Part shown: one piece after another, positions 7,374-13,126 of the stretch
Layout: each line of letters starts with the position of its first letter
How positions within the stretch are numbered: position 1 is the first letter of the stretch
Assembly: GCA_052035645.1 (NCBI GenBank)
Contig: JBPOHK010000128.1
Location: 1 to 13,126 of the forward strand
Origin: RPQJ01 sp052035645
GTDB taxonomy: Bacteria; Pseudomonadota; Gammaproteobacteria; Steroidobacterales; Steroidobacteraceae
Direction: 5' to 3'
Length of the DNA stretch: 13,126 bases
Program-made: the position numbers and the translations under genes
The notes under the pieces: generated by a model
The model's database searches: none
Seen by the model: the letters and a program-made list of their open reading frames with translations, nothing else
Told to the model about the DNA's origin: nothing

Positions 7374-8150
7374 ATGGACATCAGGGATTTCGCGCTCGAT
7401 TTCTTCTCGCTCGAAGGCCGCAAGGCGATCGTCACGGGAGGCAATACCGGACTGGGCCAGGCCTTCACCCTGGCGCTCGCGAAAGCGGGCGCGGACGTGT
7501 TCGTGCCCAGCGTGATGGCGGACGACGGCAAGACCGGTCCGCTGGTCGCCGAGGCTGGCCGCCGCTACGAATACCTGCAGTGCGACATCACCGCCCCGGG
7601 CGAGCCGGCGCGGGTAATCGACGCTTGCGTCGAACGGCTCGGCGGACTCGACATCCTCGTCAACAGCGCCGGGGTCTGCCCGCTCGCCGAGGTGCTCGAC
7701 TTCGGGCGTCCGCAGTGGGACGCCACCGTCGCGGTGAACCTCACCGCGGCCTTCGAGCTCAGCTACGAGGCCGCCAAGCGCATGATCCCCCAGCGGCGCG
7801 GCAAGATCGTCAACATCTGCTCGCTGTTCTCGTTCCTCGGCGGCCGCTGGTCGTCGGCCTACGCCGCGACCAAGCACGGCCTCGCCGGCTTCACCAAGGC
7901 GTACTGCGACGAGCTCGCGATGCACAATATCCAGGTGAACGGCATCGCGCCCGGCTACTACGCGACCGAGATCACGCGCCAGACGCGCAGCAATCCCGAG
8001 ACCAACAAGCGCGTGCTCGACCACATCCCGGCCGAGCGCTGGGGCGAGCCCGTGGACCTGATGGGCGCGCTCGTGTTCCTCGCCAGCCGCGCGTCGGACT
8101 ACGTCAACGGCCACCTGCTGGTGGTCGACGGCGGCTACCTCGTCCGCTGA
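7374..8150 (+). CDS. ygcW: Short-chain dehydrogenase/reductase, YgcW-like
   Basis: A 258-residue classical SDR that oxidises or reduces a hydroxyl/carbonyl group with NAD(P). Visible motifs are the cofactor loop TGGNTGLG (21-28), NSAG (97-100), Asn122, and catalytic Ser150, Tyr163 and Lys167 with the expected spacing. From memory the sequence follows E. coli YgcW closely, including MDFFSL-like, FELSYEAAK, AGFTKAYCDEL and NGHLLVVDGGYLVR segments. YgcW is of unproven function and resembles 2-deoxy-D-gluconate 3-dehydrogenase/KduD-type enzymes. Start ATG 7374 has GGAG at 7361-7364. It opens the rightward unit, 16 bases ahead of the kinase. With the kinase and oxidase behind it, it probably acts on a polyol or sugar-like skeleton; the substrate is unknown. 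Cytoplasmic. Confidence 0.9.
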   Translation: MDIRDFALDFFSLEGRKAIVTGGNTGLGQAFTLALAKAGADVFVPSVMADDGKTGPLVAEAGRRYEYLQCDITAPGEPARVIDACVERLGGLDILVNSAGVCPLAEVLDFGRPQWDATVAVNLTAAFELSYEAAKRMIPQRRGKIVNICSLFSFLGGRWSSAYAATKHGLAGFTKAYCDELAMHNIQVNGIAPGYYATEITRQTRSNPETNKRVLDHIPAERWGEPVDLMGALVFLASRASDYVNGHLLVVDGGYLVR

Positions 8151-8166
8151 GGCTGCCCGCCCGCGT

Positions 8167-9603
8167 ATGTCCGGCCGCTACCTCATCGGCATCGACAACG
8201 GCTCGCAGAGCACCAAGGTCGTCATCTACGACCTCGCCGGCAATCCCGTCGCCGAGGGTCGCCAGGCGTTGCGCGCAGCGCACCGGCCGCGGCCCGGCAT
8301 CGTGCTGCATCCGGACGACGACCTCTGGGATTCCATCGTTGCCGCCAGCCGGCGTGCGCTCGCGGCCTTCGACGGCGATCCCGGCCAGATCATCGGCGTC
8401 GGACTCTGCACCATCCGCTGCTGCAAGGCGTTCCTGCGGGCCGACGGCTCGCTGCTCGAGCCGGTGATGAGCTGGATGGACACGCGGGCCTATGCGCCCT
8501 ACCTGCCCGACGACCCGGCGCTCGCCTACGCGACCACCTCGTCGGGCTACCTGACGCACCGGCTCACGGGCCGCTTCCGCGACACCGCCGCGAACAGCAT
8601 CCCGCTGCAGTGGCCGGTCGATGCCGACGCCTGGCAATGGAGCGGCGACAAATCGCTGCTCGCGCAGTTCCGCCTGCGCCGCGCGCAGCTCTTCGAACTC
8701 GTGATGCCCGGGTCGGTGCTCGGCCACGTGACCGCGGCCGCGGCCGCCGCCACCGGCATCCCCGAGGGCCTGCCCGTCGTCGCCACCGCCAACGACAAGG
8801 CGGTCGAGGCGCTTGGCTCCGGCTCGCTCGACGAGCGCACCGCCCTGGTCTCGCTCGGCACCTACATCGCGGCGATGGTGCACGGGCGGGAGAATCGCCC
8901 CGAGGCCGCCCAGTTCTGGACGAACTTCGGCTGCCTGCCGCACAAGTACCTCTACGAGAGCCACGGCATCCGGCGCGGGATGTGGACGCTGACGTGGTTC
9001 ATGGACCTGCTCGGCCCGGAGTTCGCCACCGCGGCGGCCGCGCGCGGGCTGGCGCGCGAGCAGGTGCTGGAGGACGAGGCGCGGCACGTGCCCGCCGGCA
9101 GCGACGGCCTCATGACGGTGCTCGACTGGCTGGCGCCGACCGACAAGCCCTTCCGCAAGGGTGTCATGCTCGGCTTCGACGCGCGCCACACCCGCGGCCA
9201 CGTCTACCGCTCGATCCTCGAGGCGATCGCGGTGACGATGAAGGACAAGGTCGATGCGATGTGCGGGGAACTGGGCATCACGCTGCGGGAGGTCGTGGTC
9301 TCCGGCGGCGGCTCCACCAGCCCGCTGTTCATGCAGATTTTCGCCGACGTGTTCGGCATCCCCGCCTCGCGGGCCGCCGGGCCGAGCGGTGCGAGCCTCG
9401 GCGCGGCGATCTGCGCGGCGGTGGCCACCGGCGCGCATCCGGACTTCGCGACCGCCGTCACCCGGATGGAGAAGCCGCGACAGGCCTTTGCGCCCGACCC
9501 CGCGCACACCGCGACCTACCGTCGCCTGAACGAGACCGCCTACCGCGGCATCCGCGACGCGACGGATGCCGTCCTCGAACGTACGTTTCCCCTGTTCCAC
9601 TGA
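8167..9603 (+). CDS. ygcE: FGGY-family carbohydrate kinase, YgcE-like
   Basis: A 478-residue FGGY kinase, which phosphorylates a sugar or polyol with ATP. It has the N-terminal phosphate loop DNGSQSTK (10-17), a WMDTR motif (103-107), the probable catalytic base Asp210 in TANDKAVEALGSG, and the ADP-binding glycine stretch VSGGGSTSPLFMQIFADVFG (378-397). The length fits the family (about 480-520). The dehydrogenase and oxidase around it are YgcW- and YgcU-like, and the kinase fits E. coli YgcE, which is annotated only as a sugar kinase. Start ATG 8167 lies 16 bases after the dehydrogenase stop; only a distant TGAGG is seen as ribosome site, so coupling to the upstream gene is likely. Substrate specificity cannot be assigned: glycerol-, xylulose- and erythritol-type kinases all share these motifs. 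Confidence 0.88.
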   Translation: MSGRYLIGIDNGSQSTKVVIYDLAGNPVAEGRQALRAAHRPRPGIVLHPDDDLWDSIVAASRRALAAFDGDPGQIIGVGLCTIRCCKAFLRADGSLLEPVMSWMDTRAYAPYLPDDPALAYATTSSGYLTHRLTGRFRDTAANSIPLQWPVDADAWQWSGDKSLLAQFRLRRAQLFELVMPGSVLGHVTAAAAAATGIPEGLPVVATANDKAVEALGSGSLDERTALVSLGTYIAAMVHGRENRPEAAQFWTNFGCLPHKYLYESHGIRRGMWTLTWFMDLLGPEFATAAAARGLAREQVLEDEARHVPAGSDGLMTVLDWLAPTDKPFRKGVMLGFDARHTRGHVYRSILEAIAVTMKDKVDAMCGELGITLREVVVSGGGSTSPLFMQIFADVFGIPASRAAGPSGASLGAAICAAVATGAHPDFATAVTRMEKPRQAFAPDPAHTATYRRLNETAYRGIRDATDAVLERTFPLFH

Positions 9604-9640
9604 TGCCGGCCGCATGCCGCGCCCCGACGAGGACCTCCCC

Positions 9641-11080
9641 ATGCCCCTGAGCAGATCCGCCATCGCCGAGCAGCTCGCGAAGCTCGTCGGCGCCGCCAAC
9701 GTGGTCACGGACGAGCTGGAGCTCAAGCGCAGCAGCGTCGACCGGCTGCACCTGTACGAGGACGTGCACGGCGTGTGGACCCAGCCCGTGCCCGCCGCGG
9801 TCGTAATGGCGCGCGGCACGGCGCACGTGGCCGAAGTGTTGAAGTTCGCCAACGCGAACCGCATCAACGTCGTCGCGCGCACCGGCCGCACGGCGACCGA
9901 AGGCGGCCTGCAGACGATCGTGCCCGATTCGATCGTGCTCGACGGCTCGGGCATGAACCGCATCCTGAAGATCGACCCGTACAACATGCAGGCCACGGTC
10001 GAGTGCGGCGTGTGCCTGCAGACGCTCGAGGACGAGTGCCGCAAGCACGGCGTGACGACCGGCCACTCGCCGCAGTCGAAGCCCATCGCGCAGCTGGGCG
10101 GCCTCACCGCCACGCGGAGCATCGGCCAGTTCTCGACGCTGTACGGCGGCATCGAGGACATGGTCGTCGGCTGCGAGGCGGTGTTCGCCGACGGCACGGT
10201 GACGCGCATCAAGAACGTGCCGCGCCGCGCGGTCGGCCCGGACATCCGCCACGTGGTCATCGGCAACGAAGGCGCGCTCTGCTACATCACGGAAGTGACG
10301 GTGAAGCTCTTCCCCTACTTCCCGCAGAACAACACCTTCGTCGGCTGGACGCTGAAGAACATGCGCACGGGTTTCGAGGCCCTGCGCGAGGTCATGGTGA
10401 ACGGCTACAAGCCGTCCGTCGCGCGCCTGTACGATCCGCCGGACGGCGGCTTCCACTTCTCGAAGTTCGCCGCCAAGGACGACTGCGTGCTGCTGTTCAT
10501 GGCCGAGGGCCCGGCCGGGGTCGTCCGGGCCACGATCGACGGCATCAAGGAACTCATGAAGAAATTCCCGGAGTGCCGGCCGGTCGATCCCCGTCACCTC
10601 GAGGAGTGGTTCGCCGACCTCAACTGGGGTGCGGACAAGCTCGCGAACGAGCGCAAGGAGATCCTCGAGACGAAGACCATGGGTCGCACTACGGAAGTGT
10701 CGGCCGACTGGTCCACGATCTGCGACATCTACGAGAGCGCCCTCGGGCGCCTCAAGGCCGAGGTGCCGGACATCACCGTGGCGGGCGGCCACAGCTCGCA
10801 CAGCTACGTGAACGGCACCAACATGTACTTCATCTACTACTACAACGTGAACTGCCCGCCGGAACAGGAAGTGACGAAGTACCGGCGCGAGATCAACCGC
10901 GTGATCTGCGAGGAAACGCTCAGGCTCGGCGGCTCGGTCGTGCACCACCACGGCATGGGCAAGGCGCGCACGCCCTGGGTGCGCGAGGAGTACGGTTCCT
11001 CGTACTACATCCTCGAGAAGCTCAAGCGCGCCTTCGATCCCAACGGCGTGATGAACCGCGGCACGATCCTCCCGGACTGA
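9641..11080 (+). CDS. ygcU: FAD-linked oxidase of the alkyl-DHAP-synthase/VAO family, YgcU-like
   Basis: A 479-residue flavoprotein. An FAD-binding (PCMH-type) domain spans about 45-225, with TGRTATEGG (81-89), TGHSPQSKP (140-148) and IGNEGALCYITEVT (207-220). A C-terminal oxidase domain follows, with GGSVVHHHGMGK (430-441) and DPNGVMNRGTI (466-476). The triple His (435-437) is the motif known from alkyl-dihydroxyacetone-phosphate synthase. From memory the protein matches E. coli YgcU nearly throughout, for example the TRSIGQFSTLYG and PRRA.GPDIRH segments. YgcU has no proven reaction; relatives oxidise 2-hydroxy acids or form ether lipids. Start 9641 is chosen because GAGG (9629-9632) is 8 bases upstream and YgcU begins the same way; an in-frame ATG at 9614 would add nine residues. 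It is third in the rightward unit, 37 bases after the kinase and 95 before soxB. Cytoplasmic. Confidence 0.9.
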   Translation: MPLSRSAIAEQLAKLVGAANVVTDELELKRSSVDRLHLYEDVHGVWTQPVPAAVVMARGTAHVAEVLKFANANRINVVARTGRTATEGGLQTIVPDSIVLDGSGMNRILKIDPYNMQATVECGVCLQTLEDECRKHGVTTGHSPQSKPIAQLGGLTATRSIGQFSTLYGGIEDMVVGCEAVFADGTVTRIKNVPRRAVGPDIRHVVIGNEGALCYITEVTVKLFPYFPQNNTFVGWTLKNMRTGFEALREVMVNGYKPSVARLYDPPDGGFHFSKFAAKDDCVLLFMAEGPAGVVRATIDGIKELMKKFPECRPVDPRHLEEWFADLNWGADKLANERKEILETKTMGRTTEVSADWSTICDIYESALGRLKAEVPDITVAGGHSSHSYVNGTNMYFIYYYNVNCPPEQEVTKYRREINRVICEETLRLGGSVVHHHGMGKARTPWVREEYGSSYYILEKLKRAFDPNGVMNRGTILPD

Positions 11081-11175
11081 CCGGCGGCGGGCATGACCAC
11101 TCGCGCGGCGCAGTACGAATGCGCGACGGGCCGCCGGGGTCCGCCGGACGGCCGCGCCCGCACAAGAGGTGACGC
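11081..11175 (+). other. Intergenic gap between the ygc-like trio and sox genes
   Basis: 95 bases, very GC-rich, with small self-complementary stretches such as GTCC/GGAC at 11139-11149. I see no -10/-35 pair, no run of T after a hairpin and no credible small gene, so read-through from ygcU-like to soxB is the simplest view. The right end carries the soxB ribosome site. Confidence 0.4.
11164..11172 (+). promoter_or_regulatory. Shine-Dalgarno site supporting a TTG start for soxB
   Basis: AAGAGGTGA ends 3 bases before TTG 11176; its AGAGG core is 7 bases upstream. No in-frame ATG fits the conserved SoxB N-terminus (RYSIFRLIREAL), so the TTG is the likely start. Confidence 0.6.
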
Positions 11176-12435
11176 TTGGCATCCCGATATTCGATCTTCC
11201 GGCTGATTCGCGAGGCGCTCGCCGGGCACCGCGGCTGGGAGCCGGCGTGGCGCGAGCCGCAGCCGAAGCCGAACTACGACGTGATCGTCGTCGGCGGCGG
11301 CGGCCACGGCCTCGCGACGGCGTACTACCTCGCCAAGGTGCACGGCGTGCGCAACGTGGCGGTCGTCGAGAAAGGCTATCTCGGCGGCGGCAACGGCGGC
11401 CGCAACACGACCATCGTGCGCTCGAATTACCTGATGCCGGGCAACATCCCGTTCTACGAGTGGTCGCTCAAGCTCTGGGAAGGCCTCGAGCAGGACTTCA
11501 ACTACAACGCCATGGTGAGCCAGCGCGGCGTCCTGAACCTCTTCCACAGCGACTCGCAGCGCGATGCCTTCGCCCGCCGCGGCAACGCCATGCGGCTGCA
11601 CGGGGTGGACGGCGAGATCCTCGGCGTGGAGGACGTCCGCCGCCTGCTGCCGTACGCGGACTTCGAGAATGCCCGCTTCCCGATCCGCGGCGGCCTGCTG
11701 CAGCGTCGCGGCGGCACCGTGCGCCACGATGCCGTGGCCTGGGGCTACGCGCGCGGCGCCGACCGGCTCGGCGTCGATCTCATCCAGAACTGCGAGGTGA
11801 CGGGCATCCGCCGCGACGCCAACGGCGCGGTCACCGGGGTCGAGACCACGCGTGGCTTCATCGGCAGCCGGCGGGTCGGCCTCGCCTGCGCGGGCAACAC
11901 CTCGCGCGTCGCCGCCTTCGCGGGACTGCGCCTGCCGATCGAGAGCCACGTGCTGCAGGCCTTCGTCTCGGAAGGCCTCAAGCCGATCGTGCCCTGCGTG
12001 GTGACCTTCGGCGCCGGCCACTTCTACATCAGCCAGTCGGACAAGGGCGGGCTCGTGTTCGGCGGCAGCATCGACATGTACAACTCGTACGCGCAGCGCG
12101 GCAACCTGCCGACGGTCGAGGAGGTCTGCGAGGAAGGCGTCGCGCTGTTCCCCTGCATCAGCCGCGTGCGCATGCTGCGCTCCTGGGGCGGCATCATGGA
12201 CATGTCCATGGACGGCTCGCCGATCATCGACCGCACCGGGGTCGACGGCCTCTACCTGAACGCCGGCTGGTGCTACGGCGGCTTCAAGGCGACGCCCGCC
12301 TCGGGCTGGTGCTTCGCGCACCTGCTGGCCACCGACACGACCCACGAGGTGGCGTCGGCCTACCGGCTGGACCGCTTCCGCAGCGGGCACCTCATCGACG
12401 AGCGGGGTGCCGGCGCGCGCCCCAACTGGCACTGA
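11176..12435 (+). CDS. soxB: Sarcosine oxidase beta subunit
   Basis: A 419-residue SoxB, the catalytic flavin subunit of heterotetrameric sarcosine oxidase, which oxidatively removes the methyl of N-methylglycine to give glycine, H2O2 and a one-carbon unit. The FAD-binding GGGGHG loop is at 40-45, followed by the GGGNGGRNTTIVRSNY segment (70-85). His184 in the RHDAVAW motif aligns with the His that carries the covalent FMN in characterised SoxB (His175 in the Corynebacterium enzyme, from memory). Near the C-terminus are WGGIMDMSMDGSPII and CYGGFKATP, then GHLIDERGAG. The start is TTG at 11176, matching the usual N-terminus and backed by AGAGG. soxD follows after 3 bases. Substrates other than sarcosine, such as other N-methyl amino acids, cannot be excluded. 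Cytoplasmic. Confidence 0.95.
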   Translation: MASRYSIFRLIREALAGHRGWEPAWREPQPKPNYDVIVVGGGGHGLATAYYLAKVHGVRNVAVVEKGYLGGGNGGRNTTIVRSNYLMPGNIPFYEWSLKLWEGLEQDFNYNAMVSQRGVLNLFHSDSQRDAFARRGNAMRLHGVDGEILGVEDVRRLLPYADFENARFPIRGGLLQRRGGTVRHDAVAWGYARGADRLGVDLIQNCEVTGIRRDANGAVTGVETTRGFIGSRRVGLACAGNTSRVAAFAGLRLPIESHVLQAFVSEGLKPIVPCVVTFGAGHFYISQSDKGGLVFGGSIDMYNSYAQRGNLPTVEEVCEEGVALFPCISRVRMLRSWGGIMDMSMDGSPIIDRTGVDGLYLNAGWCYGGFKATPASGWCFAHLLATDTTHEVASAYRLDRFRSGHLIDERGAGARPNWH

Positions 12436-12438
12436 CCC

Positions 12439-12708
12439 ATGCGCATTCCCTGCCCCTATTGCGGCCTGCGCAGCCACGAGGAATTCGTGTACTACGGCGA
12501 CGCCGGCCCGCGTCGTCCGGATCCTGCGTCGCCCGCCGCGGAGGACGCGTTCTGCGACTACGTCTACCTGCGCGACAACCCGGCCGGGCGGCACCGCGAG
12601 CTCTGGTTCCACCAGGGCGGCTGCCACGAGTGGCTCGTGGTCACGCGCGACACGCTCACCCACGCCATCGAAGGTGCCGAACGCGCGGCGGCCGGAGCGG
12701 GCCCATGA
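12439..12708 (+). CDS. soxD: Sarcosine oxidase delta subunit
   Basis: An 89-residue SoxD, the small zinc-binding subunit of heterotetrameric sarcosine oxidase. The zinc ligands expected from known structures are present: Cys5 and Cys8 (CPYC) and His58 and Cys62 (WFHQGGCHEW). Length is typical (about 85-100). It starts 3 bases after the soxB stop and its own TGA overlaps the soxA ATG by 4 bases (ATGA), so the three subunits are translated together. The order soxB-soxD-soxA is the standard one. Confidence 0.95.
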   Translation: MRIPCPYCGLRSHEEFVYYGDAGPRRPDPASPAAEDAFCDYVYLRDNPAGRHRELWFHQGGCHEWLVVTRDTLTHAIEGAERAAAGAGP

Positions 12709-13126
12709 GCGGCGACGGACGGCCCTGGCGGCTGCCCCGCGGCGGGCTCGTCGAGCGCGGCACGGCCCGGCGCTTCCGTTTCGACGGGCGCGAGTACACC
12801 GGCCTCGCGGGCGACACGCTCGCCTCGGCCCTGCTGGCGAACGGCGTGCGGCTGATGGGGCGCTCGTTCAAGTACCACCGCCCGCGCGGCGTGCTGGGCG
12901 CGGGCCCGGAAGAGCCGAACGCGCTGGTCGAACTGCGCACGGGCGCGCGGATGGAGCCGAATACGCGCGCGACCGTCGTGGAACTGTACGACGGCCTCGA
13001 CGCGACCAGCCAGAACCGCTGGCCGTCGCTCGCATTCGACGTGCAGGCGGTCAACGGCTGGCTGTCGCCGATCTTCGTCGCCGGCTTCTACTACAAGACC
13101 TTCATGTGGCCCGCGCGCTTCTGGGA
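12705..13126 (+). CDS. soxA: Sarcosine oxidase alpha subunit, N-terminal part (cut by window end)
   Basis: The first 140 residues of SoxA, which is normally about 950-1000 residues. In the family this subunit carries NAD and, in its C-terminal GcvT-like part, the folate site that receives the methyl-derived carbon. The visible part is the N-terminal 2Fe-2S-like fold without cluster cysteines. Conserved segments are GREYTGLAGDTLASALLANG (28-47) and GRSFKYHRPRGVL (52-64), and later the FYYKTFMWP segment near 127-135. ATG 12705 overlaps the soxD stop and has GGAG at 12694-12697, 7 bases upstream. The frame is open to the last base, so the gene continues to the right. soxG and one-carbon genes (folD, purU, glyA) commonly follow but are outside the window. 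Confidence 0.93.
   Translation, partial: MSGDGRPWRLPRGGLVERGTARRFRFDGREYTGLAGDTLASALLANGVRLMGRSFKYHRPRGVLGAGPEEPNALVELRTGARMEPNTRATVVELYDGLDATSQNRWPSLAFDVQAVNGWLSPIFVAGFYYKTFMWPARFW

Noticed and set aside
9614..9640. Upstream ATG (9614) as start of the FAD-linked oxidase
   Set aside because: It adds nine residues not expected from YgcU; ATG 9641 has a well-spaced GAGG and the conserved N-terminus.
8104..10266. A 720-codon minus-strand open frame opposite the kinase and oxidase genes
   Set aside because: It spans two well-supported plus-strand genes and their junction and shows no family features: a GC shadow.

Overview
The window is about 13 kb of very GC-rich DNA with almost no wasted space. 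It looks like a Gram-negative proteobacterium: there is a TonB-dependent outer-membrane receptor, a periplasmic binding-protein ABC importer and a heterotetrameric sarcosine oxidase operon. A gammaproteobacterium is my best guess, resting on overall gene style and a REP-like palindromic repeat; the sequence does not prove it. No tRNA, rRNA, CRISPR array, insertion-sequence transposase or integrase is visible, and no stretch over 300 bases lacks a gene. The longest gap is the 189-base divergent control region at 7185-7373.

Layout. The genes form two transcription units that diverge from 7185-7373. The leftward (minus) unit runs in this order: a fused choline/betaine-type binding protein plus permease (7184-5331), its ATPase (5334-4132, ATGA overlap), a TonB-dependent receptor (4109-1776) and a non-pyrrolysine MttB-family methyltransferase (1662-79). 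A palindromic REP-like element (1-80) closes this unit and touches the methyltransferase stop codon. The rightward (plus) unit runs: a short-chain dehydrogenase (7374-8150), an FGGY carbohydrate kinase (8167-9603) and an FAD-linked oxidase of the alkyl-DHAP-synthase family (9641-11080), then sarcosine oxidase subunits soxB (11176-12435), soxD (12439-12708) and the start of soxA (12705 to the window end).

How the genes may work together. The minus unit looks like capture and import of a quaternary ammonium compound (outer-membrane receptor, ChoX-like binding domain, ProW/ChoW-like permease, ProV/ChoV-like ATPase) plus a corrinoid-type methyltransferase able to remove a methyl group from a quaternary amine. 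On the plus strand, sarcosine oxidase removes a further N-methyl group and passes the carbon to folate. Between these lies a trio that I recognise as counterparts of the uncharacterised E. coli proteins YgcW, YgcE and YgcU. That set (dehydrogenase, sugar/polyol kinase, flavin oxidase) is what one would expect for a hydroxylated carbon skeleton. The most interesting reading is a single catabolic pathway for a quaternary or N-methylated compound that also carries a polyol- or sugar-like part. Identity of the substrate, and even whether all genes serve one pathway, is inference.
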